Notes: generated by a model not told the origin, from the sequence alone. Numbered from the stretch's first letter, positions 1 to 10,103 are shown. The stretch is 64,000 nucleotides of DNA from Neobacillus sp. CF12 (GCF_030348765.1 NZ_JAUCEU010000007.1:1606501-1670500); one strand, 5' to 3'. Made by a program: numbers and translations.

Positions 1-89
1 GCTTGTATATCAGGATGCCTCCATCCAGCAATATTTCCTCCAACCCCGTGAATAATAGCACCTAATTTTAATTTTTTTTGAATAGACAT
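1..89 (-). CDS. LLM flavin monooxygenase (NtaA/DszA family), N-terminal part only
   Basis: The gene runs off the left edge, so only about 29 codons are present. The translation starts [15 protein letters not shown] and continues to a GWRHPD motif, the usual start of NtaA/SnaA/DszA-type flavin-dependent monooxygenases; a full-length relative in this window has SWRHPD at the same place. The ATG at 89 has an AAAGGAGGA ribosome site about 6 bases upstream. It has its own promoter region with the 40-bp motif at 191-230, so it is probably a transcription unit separate from the DUF2325 gene. The substrate cannot be told from this fragment. Confidence 0.8.
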   Translation of the reverse strand, partial: MSIQKKLKLGAIIHGVGGNIAGWRHPDIQ

Positions 90-151
90 TGAAAATCCTC
101 CTTTTTAATTCCGAGTTAATCGATGAGAATACTTTAATTATTCTTGTGATT

Positions 152-230
152 TATCCTACCACGTAAAGAATAGGGATTCCATACTTTACCTGATAGAAAA
201 ATATATTGTATTGATTTAGAAAATCTATCA
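152..230 (-). promoter_or_regulatory. Promoter with 40-bp near-palindrome, copy A
   Basis: Bases 191-230 form a 40-bp element with arms TGATAGA and TCTATCA. Its edge at 191 lies 36 bases from a TAGGAT -10-like box (ATCCTACC on the + strand near 155). The element is 102 bases upstream of the LLM start at 89. Copies B (10064-10103) and C (10636-10675) have the same length and the same distance to the same -10 box. The protein that binds is unknown; the LysR regulator at 10673-11572 is the obvious local candidate. Confidence 0.6.
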
Positions 231-283
231 GAAATATAATTGATTATTTTGACCGTAATACTAGCAATCACTACAACAGGATG

Positions 284-580
284 CTATTTAGTTGCATTTA
301 TTTGACTTCTTTTTATCTCCTCACGTATAAAACACCAAGACCTCTTCGAAAAGCAAATCGGAATCCCAGATTCTTGTGCCTTTCGTTTTATGGTTCCTGT
401 GAGATTGTGGTTGATAAAGTCTGTTAACACTAAGATTAAATCTACTTTTCTTGGTATATCAGTGCGAACCATCTTTTTTTTCCGTCCATTTAAATGGATT
501 ACTTCCCCGAAGCCCTCCCCCTCTAAGTTTTTAAGAATAGTACCGATACGATCTCCTCCAATAACTAACAGTGACTTCAT
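284..580 (-). CDS. DUF2325 domain-containing protein
   Basis: A 98-aa protein beginning MKSLLVIGGDRIGTI, with a Rossmann-like glycine-rich start and a later KVDLILVLTDFINHN stretch, as in the DUF2325 family. The molecular function of that family is not established to my knowledge. I chose the ATG at 580, which lies 7 bases after AGGAGG; the in-frame TTG two codons upstream is too close to that site. It lies downstream of the LLM and ABC-transporter genes in the same direction and probably ends that operon. I saw no clear terminator after it. Confidence 0.75.
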   Translation of the reverse strand: MKSLLVIGGDRIGTILKNLEGEGFGEVIHLNGRKKKMVRTDIPRKVDLILVLTDFINHNLTGTIKRKAQESGIPICFSKRSWCFIREEIKRSQINATK

Positions 581-702
581 GGCCAATCCTCCTTTTAAAA
601 TGCCTCAGCAAACTCCAACTAAACCTAGTACTAAACTAGGAATTATTTGGATAAAAATGTACTTCATAAATGAGTAATGAAGACCTTTTGTTTATTTATG
701 GA

Positions 703-2037
703 TTAGTTACTAGATATAAATTGATTCATTGGAACTGGCAAATCATAGTGATCTCTCAATGTATTTCCTGAATATTCCATCCTGAATAACTGTCTACGCT
801 GCAATTCTGGTATAACAAAATGGACAAATCGATCGAAATCACGATTCATTACTTGTGGCATCAGGTTAAATCCATCTGCTGCTCCATTAAGAAACCAATA
901 CTCAAGTTCATCTGCAATATTCTTTGGTGTCCCACTTATTGTATAATGACCCCTTCCTCCTCCTAGGCGAATCAGCAATTGTTTAACGGTAAGATTTTCT
1001 CTTTGAGCCAATTGGACGATTAATTGAGTACGACTTTGGTGACCTTGGATTTCTCCGATATCAGGAAGCTTGGGCAACGGTTCATCTAATGAAACAGATG
1101 TTAAATCCACTCCAACCCTATTAGAAAGCTGAAGTAAACTATGGTTAAAATTCATGAATTGTGCTAACTCCTCTTCCCTTTCCTTGGCTTCTTCTTCGGT
1201 ATTACCGATAATAAAACTAAACCCCGGCAATATTTTGACTTCATTAGGATTCCTACCGTTCCTAGCTATTCTTTCTTTTACATCCTTATAAAACACACGT
1301 GCATCTTCAAACGTTTGTTGAGAGGTAAATATTGCATCAGCATATTGAGAGGAGAATTCCCTTCCATCCTCTGAAGTCCCTGCTTGAATGAGAACAGGTC
1401 TTTTCTGTGGGGACCTTGGAATGTTTAACGGTCCACGAACTTTAAAGAACACCCCATCATGATGAATTTCATGTACTTTTTGGCTGTCTGCAAAAATTCC
1501 ATTCTCTCTATCTATTATCACAGCCTCATCTTCCCAACTATCCCACAGCTTCAAGGTTACTTCTAAAAACTCTTTTGCCTTTTTATAACGAAAAGCGTGT
1601 TCAGGAATGGAACTAAGATTAAAATTTTGAGCCTCACCATCGGTTCCAGAAGTAATGATATTCCAACCAGCGCGCCCATTGCTCAAAAAATCAAGGGACG
1701 AAAACCTCCGAGCCACATTATAGGGTTCATTAAAACTAGTTGATACTGTCCCAATTAACCCAATATGGTCCGTAACAGACGCTAAAGCTGATAATAATGT
1801 GGTTGGTTCAAAAGAAACAAGTGATCCATTTTCAATCGCTTTAAGGGAAGTTGAAATACGATCAGCGAGAAAAATCGAATCCAATTTAGCCTTTTCTGCT
1901 TTTTGAGCCAATTTTTTATAGTATGCGAAGTCCATCATTTTTTCAGGGAGTGAATCTGGATGACGCCAAGAAGCCTCGTGATGTCCCTGATTATATAAAA
2001 ATAAATTCAGATGCATGGTGTGCCCTTGATTATTCAT
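703..2037 (-). CDS. LLM class flavin-dependent monooxygenase, NtaA/SnaA/DszA family
   Basis: A 444-aa luciferase-like (TIM-barrel) enzyme. Family members use reduced FMN from a separate reductase plus O2 to attack sulfones, nitrilotriacetate or similar small organics. Visible landmarks are SWRHPDS near the N-terminus, the FLADR strand, the GWNIITSGTDGEA flavin region and a C-terminal DGFNLMP motif. The frame stays open about 30 codons further upstream, but I start at the ATG at 2037, which has GGAAGGAG six bases before it and matches family length. It follows another LLM gene and an oligopeptide-type importer in one apparent operon, so an imported substrate is likely; identity unknown. No flavin reductase gene is visible in the window. 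Confidence 0.88.
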   Translation of the reverse strand: MNNQGHTMHLNLFLYNQGHHEASWRHPDSLPEKMMDFAYYKKLAQKAEKAKLDSIFLADRISTSLKAIENGSLVSFEPTTLLSALASVTDHIGLIGTVSTSFNEPYNVARRFSSLDFLSNGRAGWNIITSGTDGEAQNFNLSSIPEHAFRYKKAKEFLEVTLKLWDSWEDEAVIIDRENGIFADSQKVHEIHHDGVFFKVRGPLNIPRSPQKRPVLIQAGTSEDGREFSSQYADAIFTSQQTFEDARVFYKDVKERIARNGRNPNEVKILPGFSFIIGNTEEEAKEREEELAQFMNFNHSLLQLSNRVGVDLTSVSLDEPLPKLPDIGEIQGHQSRTQLIVQLAQRENLTVKQLLIRLGGGRGHYTISGTPKNIADELEYWFLNGAADGFNLMPQVMNRDFDRFVHFVIPELQRRQLFRMEYSGNTLRDHYDLPVPMNQFISSN

Positions 2038-2099
2038 TGAAATCTCCTTCCCGCCATCCAATCTATTTTTTATTATCCGTCTTATTAAAGTATTTCTTC

Positions 2100-3155
2100 C
2101 TATACCAATGTCGGTTGTTCGTTTTCCCAAACCGTACTAGGAATTTCTCGTCGAAGGACTGGTATAACCTCCTCAGCAAATCTATCAAGTTGCTCAAGTT
2201 GTTCTTCTTTACTTAATCCTTCAACACTGATACTTTGTACTTGGTGTCCAAATGCTTGATGATATTTTAGTATCTTCTCTATCACGTGATCCGCACTTCC
2301 TATTAAAGCTGAACCATTTTGAATGTGATCTTCAAGATTCTTAAATGGCGATTGATTGAACTTTGAGGCTTCTGTGCCCATAAACATATCATAATATGGA
2401 CGATAACGTTTAATGGCTTCTTCTGTTGTTTTTGCCAAATATAATCCTCTTGCACCTGCACCAACAACTGCTTTCTTTGGATCATGGCCATAATATTCGA
2501 ATCGTTCACGGTAATGATCAATTAATTCTTTATACTTAGCCATTGGATGAAACGTATTAGATGAGAATATCGGTTCGCCATTCTTCGCAGCAAGCTCAGT
2601 GGATAGTGGACTTGATGCACTGCCATGCCAAATTGGAATCTGTTTTTGATATGGTCTTGGTTGAGTCGTTACATTCGTTAATAATGGACGATACTTCCCC
2701 TCCCATGAGACATTTTCCTCATTCCACAAACGTTTTAGAAGTCCATACCGCTCAGCTAAAGACTCCCACTGCTCCTCCTCATCAATTCCAAATAATGGGT
2801 AGTGACGCGGGTCATTTCCTTTACCAATCATTAACTCTAATCTTCCACCGGAAAGATGATCAAGAGTAGCATAATCCTCTGCTACACGCACTGGATCAAG
2901 AACACTTAAAACCGATACCGTTGGCAGCAATCGAATTTTTGATGTTTTGGCAGCTATAGCCGTTAACATCACGGCCGGTGAAGAAGACAAAAACGGTGCA
3001 CCATGCCGCTCACCCACTCCAAAACCATCAAAACCAAGAGATTCAGCAAAAACAGCCTGGTCGATTACATGTTGTATTCTTTGCTGTGCAGTTACTACCT
3101 CGCCTGTCAAACTGTTTGGGTGGTTACCCATTAAATCAAACAAGACAAATTTCAT
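2100..3155 (-). CDS. LLM class flavin-dependent oxidoreductase
   Basis: A 351-aa bacterial-luciferase-like monooxygenase. It shows the FDGFGVGERHG region, the SVLDPVRVAEDYATLDHLSGGR region and the GSASS phosphate-binding-like turn typical of single-component LLM oxidoreductases. The start is the ATG at 3155, eight bases after GGAGG; an upstream in-frame ATG at 3170 overlaps that site. It lies 46 bases after the transporter ATPase gene and 62 bases before the NtaA-type monooxygenase, so it is probably co-transcribed with both. The substrate is unknown; alkanesulfonates, thioethers and related small organics are typical for such clusters. Confidence 0.85.
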   Translation of the reverse strand: MKFVLFDLMGNHPNSLTGEVVTAQQRIQHVIDQAVFAESLGFDGFGVGERHGAPFLSSSPAVMLTAIAAKTSKIRLLPTVSVLSVLDPVRVAEDYATLDHLSGGRLELMIGKGNDPRHYPLFGIDEEEQWESLAERYGLLKRLWNEENVSWEGKYRPLLTNVTTQPRPYQKQIPIWHGSASSPLSTELAAKNGEPIFSSNTFHPMAKYKELIDHYRERFEYYGHDPKKAVVGAGARGLYLAKTTEEAIKRYRPYYDMFMGTEASKFNQSPFKNLEDHIQNGSALIGSADHVIEKILKYHQAFGHQVQSISVEGLSKEEQLEQLDRFAEEVIPVLRREIPSTVWENEQPTLV

Positions 3156-3201
3156 TGTAAACACCTCCATTTACTAAATCATTACGAGCAATTCATTTAA
3201 A

Positions 3202-5229
3202 TTAAACAGGATCATGACAGGCAACCCAGTGCCCTATATGAATCTCCCTAAAGATAGGCTGTTCCACTCGGCAACGTGCAGTAGCTGCTGGGCATCGGGT
3301 ATGAAATCTGCACCCTGTTGGCGGATTAGCCGGAGATGGAATTTCCCCCTGAATGGTTATCCGTTCTCTAGTGCGAGTTGGCTTGGGAATTGGGATCGAT
3401 TCAATTAACCCTTTTGTATAATGATGGGCAGGATGTAGGAATAATTCTTCACTAGATGCCATTTCAACCAATTGACCTAAGTACATGACACCTATACGAT
3501 CAGATATATGCCTTACAATATTCAAGCCATGGCCAATAAATAGGTAGGTTAATTCCCGATTTCTCTGTAAATCCTGCAATAAATTTACAATTTGTGCCTG
3601 AATAGAAACATCTAATGCAGAAACAGCTTCATCCGCTAAGACAAACTGAGGATTTAGGGCAATAGCTCTAGCAATTGCGATACGCTGACGCTGTCCTCCT
3701 GAAAATTCATGTGGATAACGGTCAGAGTCACTTTTATTTAACCCAACCACCTCTAGTAACTCCTGAACCCTATCCTGTTTTTCTTTCTTTGTGGAATTTG
3801 CATGAACTTGAAGGGGCTCACCAATAATGTCTCCAACCCTCCAGCGTGGATTAACAGAACCATATGGGTCTTGATAAATTAGTTGCATATCTTTCCGTTT
3901 TTCCCTTAATGCTTTTGAACTCAGTTTTGACAGATCTTGCCCCTGAAAAATTACTTTTCCGCTTGTTAGTTTTTCTAGCTGCAAAAGAACTCTTCCTAAT
4001 GTTGACTTTCCACTACCTGACTCACCGACTAGACCAAATGTCTCGCCTTTATTAATTGAAAATGAAACATTATCCACAGCTCTAATAAATGATTGAGTAC
4101 GAGAAAATACATTCTTTCCAATTGGATAAGATTTACTTAATCCTTGAATTTCAAGCAAGGTTTCACGGGAATGTTTAGAATCCGTTGGAACAAAATCATT
4201 TTGAATTGGCACATTTATTTTTGTTTCCACTACACTTTGTTCTCTACTATGTTTATCTACTATCTCCTCTGCATTCCAGCATGCGGTCTGACGGTTATTC
4301 ACCTCTACTAATGGAGGTGCCTCGATAAAACAGCGTTCTGACGCATATGGACAGCGTGGATGAAACTCACATCCAGTAGGTAAATTGTTTAAAGCTGGAA
4401 TAGACCCTTTAATCGAATAGAGTGCTTTACTCCTATCACTATCCAATGTTGTTATTGATTTCAATAACCCATATGTATAGGGATGATGAGGCATTTCAAA
4501 CAATTCCTTGACGTTTGCATGCTCTACAATTCTTCCCGCATACATCACTATAATTCGGTCAGCCATTTCTGCAGCAACACCCATATCATGAGTAATTAAA
4601 AGAATGGACATCCCCATTTCTTCTTTCAATTCCTGAAGCAAATGTAATATTTGCGCTTGAATGGTAACATCTAGGGCTGTTGTCGGCTCATCCGCAATAA
4701 GGAGGTCTGGACCACAAGCAAGAGCCATCGCAATCATAGCCCGTTGCAGCATACCTCCAGACAACTCATTTGGATATTGGTTATAGCGTATCTCAGCAGC
4801 CGATATACCCACCCGTTTTAATAAATAAAGAGCTCTTTCTTTCGCTTCTGATTTACTAGATTGCTTATGTTCAAGAATTGTTTCAATGATTTGGCTTCCA
4901 ATTGTAAATACAGGATCAAAAGCAGCCATTGGTTCTTGAAAAATCATTGCTATTTTTTTCCCACGAATAGATCGAAGTTTTTTATTCGTAAGATGTGTTA
5001 GGTCTATTCCATCCAGCACTATGCTTCCGTCCGATATTTTTCCATTTTCATAATCTATAAGCCTCATAATCGATTTGGAGGTAACACTCTTGCCACTTCC
5101 AGATTCTCCAACTATACAAACAGTCTCACCCGCCTGAATGTACAGCGTTACATCCTTGATTGCTGTTACATCGCCAACTTTTTTCGTGAAATCAACTTTT
5201 AATTGCTGAATATTAAGTAGTTTCTCCAT
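3202..5229 (-). CDS. Oligopeptide/dipeptide-type ABC transporter, fused double ATPase (DppD-DppF type)
   Basis: A 675-aa protein with two complete nucleotide-binding domains. The first has a GESGSGKS Walker A near residue 41, an LSGGM signature and [12 protein letters not shown]. The second, from about residue 350, has [17 protein letters not shown] and [11 protein letters not shown]. Both carry the Cys-rich oligopeptide C-terminal element ([10 protein letters not shown] and [10 protein letters not shown]). In many transporters these are two genes, DppD and DppF; fused GsiA-like forms are known. In the second Walker B the usual DEP is DEA. It energises the permeases encoded just upstream. The start at 5229 has AAAGGAGGA eight bases before it. 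Confidence 0.93.
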   Translation of the reverse strand: MEKLLNIQQLKVDFTKKVGDVTAIKDVTLYIQAGETVCIVGESGSGKSVTSKSIMRLIDYENGKISDGSIVLDGIDLTHLTNKKLRSIRGKKIAMIFQEPMAAFDPVFTIGSQIIETILEHKQSSKSEAKERALYLLKRVGISAAEIRYNQYPNELSGGMLQRAMIAMALACGPDLLIADEPTTALDVTIQAQILHLLQELKEEMGMSILLITHDMGVAAEMADRIIVMYAGRIVEHANVKELFEMPHHPYTYGLLKSITTLDSDRSKALYSIKGSIPALNNLPTGCEFHPRCPYASERCFIEAPPLVEVNNRQTACWNAEEIVDKHSREQSVVETKINVPIQNDFVPTDSKHSRETLLEIQGLSKSYPIGKNVFSRTQSFIRAVDNVSFSINKGETFGLVGESGSGKSTLGRVLLQLEKLTSGKVIFQGQDLSKLSSKALREKRKDMQLIYQDPYGSVNPRWRVGDIIGEPLQVHANSTKKEKQDRVQELLEVVGLNKSDSDRYPHEFSGGQRQRIAIARAIALNPQFVLADEAVSALDVSIQAQIVNLLQDLQRNRELTYLFIGHGLNIVRHISDRIGVMYLGQLVEMASSEELFLHPAHHYTKGLIESIPIPKPTRTRERITIQGEIPSPANPPTGCRFHTRCPAATARCRVEQPIFREIHIGHWVACHDPV

Positions 5230-5243
5230 TTTTTCTCCTCCTT

Positions 5244-6134
5244 TTATCTCGAGTTGCTTGTTTTAGGATCAAAGGAATCACGGAGTTTATCTCCAATAAT
5301 ATTGATGGCTAGAACAAAAAGAGTAATCGCTAAACCTGGAAATGATGAAATCCACCAGCCTACTGTTAAATAACCTCGTCCCTGTGAGAGTAGCGCACCC
5401 CAATCAGGAATTTCTTTAATAATCCCAAGACCTAAGAAACTCAACCCTGATCCAATTAAAATAGAGGTTCCAAGTCCTATCGTCCCCATTACTAAAAGTG
5501 GGGAAAAAGAGTTTGGAAGGATATGCCAGAGAAAAATTTTCCAGTTCGGCGTACCAATTGATCGAGATGCATCTATATACTGTCGTTTCTTAATACTCAT
5601 CATTTGTCCTCTCATCACACGTGCAAAAGCAGGTATAGATGAAACGGCAACAGCTAAAACAATATTTAATAAACTTGGACCTAAGGCTGCTGCAATGGCT
5701 AAAGCCAGAAGAATACCAGGGATGGTCATCAAAATTTCAATTATCCTCATAAAAATAATGTCAACAATACCTCCCATATAACCAGCGAATCCCCCTATCG
5801 TCCCGCCAATGATACTGCCGATAAGAACGGACGCAACACCAATAATGAGAGAATCACGACTTCCATAAATAACTAAGCTAAACACGTCTCTCCCAAAGTA
5901 ATCTGTTCCAAAAATATGTGCTGCACTTGGTTTACTTAAAATCAGTTCTGTATTCATATAGGTGGGAGAATAGGGCGCAATCAATTTGGGAAATAAAGCA
6001 CATCCGATGATAAATAAAACAATAACAACCGCAACGTATAAAAATAGTTTTGAGGCAGAAAAGGGGTGCTTCTGTTTTGTTAAAGTCCATTTGGGAACCC
6101 GCAGCACTTTTTCAGCATTAACCATTTCTTTCAT
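5244..6134 (-). CDS. ABC transporter permease, DppC type
   Basis: A 296-aa membrane protein with an N-terminal cytoplasmic stretch, a first helix near residues 29-50 and the binding-protein-dependent permease domain, including the EAA-type segment around YIDASRSIGTPNWKIFLWHILPN. It closes with DPKTSNSR, close to the usual DPR tail of DppC-like subunits. It would pair with the DppB-type subunit encoded immediately upstream, with the fused ATPase providing energy. The start at 6134 follows a GGGAGGAG site. It lies in a five-gene transporter and monooxygenase run on the minus strand. Confidence 0.92.
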   Translation of the reverse strand: MKEMVNAEKVLRVPKWTLTKQKHPFSASKLFLYVAVVIVLFIIGCALFPKLIAPYSPTYMNTELILSKPSAAHIFGTDYFGRDVFSLVIYGSRDSLIIGVASVLIGSIIGGTIGGFAGYMGGIVDIIFMRIIEILMTIPGILLALAIAAALGPSLLNIVLAVAVSSIPAFARVMRGQMMSIKKRQYIDASRSIGTPNWKIFLWHILPNSFSPLLVMGTIGLGTSILIGSGLSFLGLGIIKEIPDWGALLSQGRGYLTVGWWISSFPGLAITLFVLAINIIGDKLRDSFDPKTSNSR

Positions 6135-6165
6135 TTGATTTCTCTCCTCCCTTATTGATTAACAA

Positions 6166-7107
6166 CTAGTTAGATTTACGTACCCGTGGATCAATAATCG
6201 AATAGGATATGTCAACTAAAAAATTGACAATCACATAAACTATGGCACTGAAAAAAACAACGCCTTGAATCACAGGTAAATCTTTAGCCATAATCGCATC
6301 TGCAACAATTCTGCCAATCCCCTGCCTTGAAAACACAGTTTCAATCACAACCGTACCTGCCATGAGTTCACCGATATTTAAACCGATAATGGTAATAGCA
6401 GGAATAAGTGCGTTGCGAAGAGCATGTCGATACATAACAACCCTTTCTGAGAGTCCTTTCGCACGAAGAGTGATAATAAATTGCTCATTAATCACTTCCA
6501 GCATGCTATTTCGCACCATTCGTATGATTAAACCTGCACCTACAAATCCAAGAGATAGTGATGGCAGCACTAGTGTTACCCAGCCATCGGAGCCCATAGC
6601 TGGAAACCAGTTTAAATAGATGGAAAAAATAAGGATCAGTAAAATCCCTGACCAAAACGTTGGCATTGAAATTCCAAACAAACCAATTAATCTAGCAATA
6701 AAATCTATCCATTTATTCCTATAGATTGCCGATAACACTCCAAATGTTACCCCAATCCCCACAGATAATACTGCGCTTGCAATCGTTAAAGCCAGCGTTG
6801 CCGGAAAGTGTTCTAAGATCTTCGGCAGGACTGGTTCGCTGTTAACTAAAGATTGACCAAAATCACCATGAAGTACATTTGTAAAATACTCTGTGAATTG
6901 TACATAAAGCGGTTGATTGAGTCCCAATTCCTTGCGTAAGTTTTCAACCATTTCAGGTGTTGCAGTAGCGGGATCCAGCATGGACAGCACTGGATCCCCC
7001 GGAAGCAAATAGATAATGAAAAAAACAAGGATGAGTGAGCCTAAAATGGATACCAATGCAGTCGAGATTTTCAAAAGGATCTTGTTGGTAACTGCCACAT
7101 TTATCAT
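6166..7107 (-). CDS. ABC transporter permease, DppB type
   Basis: A 313-aa integral membrane subunit with the DppB hallmarks: a short N-terminal helix, the LLPGDPV motif near residue 40, LGLNQPLYVQF, and the EAA-like RAKGLSERVVMYRHALRN region. I take the ATG at 7107 because it lies six bases from the nearest purine-rich site (AGGA); the ATG at 7113 sits directly on it. The start choice is not certain. It forms the channel of the oligopeptide/nickel-type importer together with the DppC-type subunit. The gene begins right after the binding-protein gene, with almost no spacer. Confidence 0.9.
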   Translation of the reverse strand: MINVAVTNKILLKISTALVSILGSLILVFFIIYLLPGDPVLSMLDPATATPEMVENLRKELGLNQPLYVQFTEYFTNVLHGDFGQSLVNSEPVLPKILEHFPATLALTIASAVLSVGIGVTFGVLSAIYRNKWIDFIARLIGLFGISMPTFWSGILLILIFSIYLNWFPAMGSDGWVTLVLPSLSLGFVGAGLIIRMVRNSMLEVINEQFIITLRAKGLSERVVMYRHALRNALIPAITIIGLNIGELMAGTVVIETVFSRQGIGRIVADAIMAKDLPVIQGVVFFSAIVYVIVNFLVDISYSIIDPRVRKSN

Positions 7108-7120
7108 CCCCATTCCTACT

Positions 7121-8767
7121 TTATTTTATAGTGACATCATTGAACAAAGGGTAGCCTAATGGATCAAACTTTATCCCATTAACGGATTTGGTCGCTGCTA
7201 CTGTATAAGGGAATACATAAATTGGAATGATCCAGGCTTCATCGATAATTTTTTGTTGCACTTTTTGGTAGATATCCGCTCGTTTTGCCGGATCCGATTC
7301 TACTGTCCCTTCCTCCAATAATTGATCTAATTCTGGATCAGAGCCACCCCCAAGTCTTTTTATTATTGCCTCTTCTTGTGGGGTAGTTGTATGATAAAAG
7401 GCTCGTAATGAATTGGGATCGGAATTAACTTGGCTGTTTCCGTATAAATCATAATCAGCATTCTTTTGAACAACTGAAGCGATATCTTTTGTAATATTTA
7501 TTTCCACTTTAATACCGATCTTTTTTAATTGTTGCTGAATAATAACAGCAATATCATTTCTCTTCTCTCTGTTAGGAGTTCCATCCACATAATTTAATGT
7601 TAGTTTCTTTCCATCTTTTGCTCGGATCCCATCCTCACCTTTTACATAGCCAAGTTCATCAAGGAGTTTATTGGCCTTCTCTAAATCTACCGAGTTACTA
7701 TTTTCAAGGGATTTATCATAACCTAAGATACCTGGTGTAAGAGGTGACCATGCTCGAGAATAGGTGTTTAAGTAAAGGGTTTTTACAATCGCATCCACAT
7801 CAACAGCAAGCTGTACAGCTTTACGGGCTCTTACATCATTCCATGGTTCTTTTCTTTGATTAAAAAACAATGTATACGGCAATCCAATTGTGTTTACTTG
7901 TAATAATTGATTTTTCGGGTCACCTTTTAAAGAAACAATGTTTTGCGGTGGCACAGTTTCTGCGGCAAGGACCTGCCCGCTCTGTACACTGCCAATACGC
8001 GTTGCTTCTTCTGGAATGATTTTAAATGTAATCTTATCAAGGTATGGTGCTGCTTTATTTTCTACAATGGATGGCCCCCACTGATAATCATTATTTTTTT
8101 CAACGACAATATCAGCATTTTCCGTCCAGCTAACAAATTTATATGGTCCTGTACCTACAGGATTTTTACCAAACTGATCTCCATATTTTTCTGCAGCTGA
8201 CGGAGAGACAATCCCAAGCATTGCCTGGCTTAAATTACTTAAAAATGCGGCAGATGGTGTTGAGAGATTAATTTTGATTGTATACTCATCCAGGACTTCT
8301 GATGATTCATACGGTCTAAGAAGTGCTACCGAATTTCTTGCTTGTGTTTTTGGGTTAATAATTCTGTCAAAGCTATATTTCACAGCATCAGCATTAAATG
8401 GTGTTCCATCGTGAAACGTTACGTCTTGGCGCAGTTTAAACGTATAGCTTTTTCCATCCTCTGATACTGTCCACTCTGTAGCAAGCCATGGCTTGATTGA
8501 GTTATCTGGTTCCTGAACTACTAAGCTATCAAAAATCGTTCTGAAGGCACGAACAGCAACGGCTAAACCGCTTCGATGCGGATCAAGTGAATCTGGAGAT
8601 GTTGCGAGAGCATATGTTAATTCCCCACCATGCTTAGGTTGTGAGTTGACCTTTTCGTTTGTTTCATCCGAATTACTTTTCGTACTAGTACTATTTGCGC
8701 ATCCAGATAACAGTAGCAATACTGCCATTGAGATGGAGATTACCTTAGTCCAATTTACTAGTTTCAC
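7121..8767 (-). CDS. ABC transporter substrate-binding lipoprotein, family 5 (oligopeptide type)
   Basis: A 548-aa extracellular binding protein with a lipoprotein signal ending LLLLSGC (Cys23), so it is anchored outside the membrane. The SBP_bac_5 fold is shown by GGELTYALATSPDSLDPHR, the DGKSYTFKLRQDVTFHDGTPFNADAVKYS region and GTGPYKFVSW. It starts at a GTG nine bases after GGGGG. It heads the operon of two permeases, fused ATPase, two LLM monooxygenases and DUF2325. Family 5 proteins bind peptides, nickel or small organic compounds; the monooxygenase neighbours suggest a monooxygenase substrate rather than peptides, which is inference. Confidence 0.92.
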   Translation of the reverse strand: MKLVNWTKVISISMAVLLLLSGCANSTSTKSNSDETNEKVNSQPKHGGELTYALATSPDSLDPHRSGLAVAVRAFRTIFDSLVVQEPDNSIKPWLATEWTVSEDGKSYTFKLRQDVTFHDGTPFNADAVKYSFDRIINPKTQARNSVALLRPYESSEVLDEYTIKINLSTPSAAFLSNLSQAMLGIVSPSAAEKYGDQFGKNPVGTGPYKFVSWTENADIVVEKNNDYQWGPSIVENKAAPYLDKITFKIIPEEATRIGSVQSGQVLAAETVPPQNIVSLKGDPKNQLLQVNTIGLPYTLFFNQRKEPWNDVRARKAVQLAVDVDAIVKTLYLNTYSRAWSPLTPGILGYDKSLENSNSVDLEKANKLLDELGYVKGEDGIRAKDGKKLTLNYVDGTPNREKRNDIAVIIQQQLKKIGIKVEINITKDIASVVQKNADYDLYGNSQVNSDPNSLRAFYHTTTPQEEAIIKRLGGGSDPELDQLLEEGTVESDPAKRADIYQKVQQKIIDEAWIIPIYVFPYTVAATKSVNGIKFDPLGYPLFNDVTIK

Positions 8768-8904
8768 ATCAAACGCCCCCTATCAATTTTTCACAGACAT
8801 TTTTAAGAATGGAACACATACATCCTAGTTTGCACCTTAAATTCTCATTATCCACACCTGAAAACTCGGAATTAAATGTATATATACCCTTTAGTAAACT
8901 TTGT

Positions 8905-9960
8905 TCACTGTTTTAAAAAGATCTTACTTGCAATATAAGGATAATCTTCTTTACTCTCTAATCCCAAATTTCGATTCGTGTTACGAGGGCTCATCAATTG
9001 AAATGATTGAAATCTTTCTTCTTCTTTTTCTATCGGTGTATGTATAATAAATTCATCCACCTGATACGTCCGATGAAGTTTATTTAATATTTCGTTTACA
9101 TAAAAAGGGGTCCCGGCAACAATGTCTGCTTTTTGTTCTGTGATTTCAAATGGTTCGCCGGCCTGCTTACCAAACACTTCCGCTTGCTCAACAGATTGTA
9201 ATGTCACCGATCGTCCGCTCTGTAAATGGACTTTAACGATTTTTCGGTCTCCTGCCAGTTGTTCTGCTTCTGATTGAGTTGGAGCAGCAATAACCGCCAA
9301 TGAGATGATGAATCTTCCATTTGGATATCCTTCGTGGTACACCTTTGCCGCTTGTTCTAGTACTTCATCATCGCTATTAATAAATTTTGCAAATACAAAT
9401 GAGATCCCTAGATTAGTCGCTAGCTGAGCACTCTTAACACTTGCACCGAGTAAAAAAATTTCAGGTTTTTTCTGAGGAATCGGTGTTGCTTGAATACCTG
9501 TAAGATGGTGTTTTTCATCAACGGAATTCTCAATTAATTCATTTAAAAAAGTGAGCCGTTCAGAAAAGTCCTTTCCATTATTAACAGTTCCATACTGCAG
9601 CGCCTTTGTTGATAATGGAAGACCACCAGGTGCCTTACCAATCCCAAGATCAACTCTTCCCGGTGCAAGATTGGATAAGACATTGAAGTTTTCAGCCACC
9701 TTGTAAGGGCTATAATGCTGAAGCATTACTCCACCTGAACCTACTTGAATCTTATTCGTTTGCGCTAATATATATGAAATTAACACCTCAGGTGAGGAAC
9801 CTGCCAATTGATCTGTATGGTGATGCTCTGATACCCAAAAACGTGAGTAGCCCCATTCTTCTGCTTTTTGGGCCAATAGAACTGTATTCTGTAATGCATT
9901 ATAAGCAGTGCTCCCTGGAAAAATGGGACTTTGATCTAAAATACTTAACTTAAAGCTCAT
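8905..9960 (-). CDS. LLM class oxidoreductase, MsnO8 family
   Basis: A 351-aa luciferase-like oxidoreductase beginning MSFKLSILDQSPIF, with WVSEHHHTDQLAGSSPEVL and RVDLGIGKAPGG, the signature of the MsnO8 subfamily. Many Bacillaceae carry such enzymes and the physiological substrates are mostly undefined. The ATG at 9960 follows GGAGGAG. It has its own promoter region: 40-bp element copy B lies 104 bases upstream of the start, matching the geometry upstream of the LLM gene at the left edge. This supports shared regulation with that gene and with the small gene at 10122-10484. Confidence 0.88.
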   Translation of the reverse strand: MSFKLSILDQSPIFPGSTAYNALQNTVLLAQKAEEWGYSRFWVSEHHHTDQLAGSSPEVLISYILAQTNKIQVGSGGVMLQHYSPYKVAENFNVLSNLAPGRVDLGIGKAPGGLPLSTKALQYGTVNNGKDFSERLTFLNELIENSVDEKHHLTGIQATPIPQKKPEIFLLGASVKSAQLATNLGISFVFAKFINSDDEVLEQAAKVYHEGYPNGRFIISLAVIAAPTQSEAEQLAGDRKIVKVHLQSGRSVTLQSVEQAEVFGKQAGEPFEITEQKADIVAGTPFYVNEILNKLHRTYQVDEFIIHTPIEKEEERFQSFQLMSPRNTNRNLGLESKEDYPYIASKIFLKQ

Positions 9961-10024
9961 GTTTTTTCTCCTCCATTTTAATCCGACTTATTTGATATGA
10001 AAAATGCATTTTATAATGATTCTC

Positions 10025-10103
10025 ATCCTACCACTGAAAACATTAATCTGACAATACTTTCCTTGATAGTAAAATATTGGTTTCTAATAAAAAAATTCTA
10101 TCA
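10025..10103 (-). promoter_or_regulatory. Promoter with 40-bp near-palindrome, copy B
   Basis: Bases 10064-10103 are the second 40-bp element, with arms TGATAG and CTATCA. On the minus strand it is followed by a -35-like TTGTCA and, 18 bases later, a TAGGAT -10 box (near 10027). The element-to-box distance is 37 bases, against 36 in copies A and C. The flanking words ATACTTT next to the element and CTACCA at the -10 box are also shared with copy A. It would drive the MsnO8-family gene. Confidence 0.6.

Noticed and set aside
616..633. Small hairpin CCTAGT...ACTAGG upstream of the DUF2325 gene
   Set aside because: Short stem, no T-run and no match to a known leader; probably chance.
8824..8898. 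A fourth copy of the 40-bp element upstream of the oligopeptide-binding protein gene
   Set aside because: A CTAGGAT box is present, but the sequence 36 bases away (TGAAAACTCGG...) keeps neither arm of the element.
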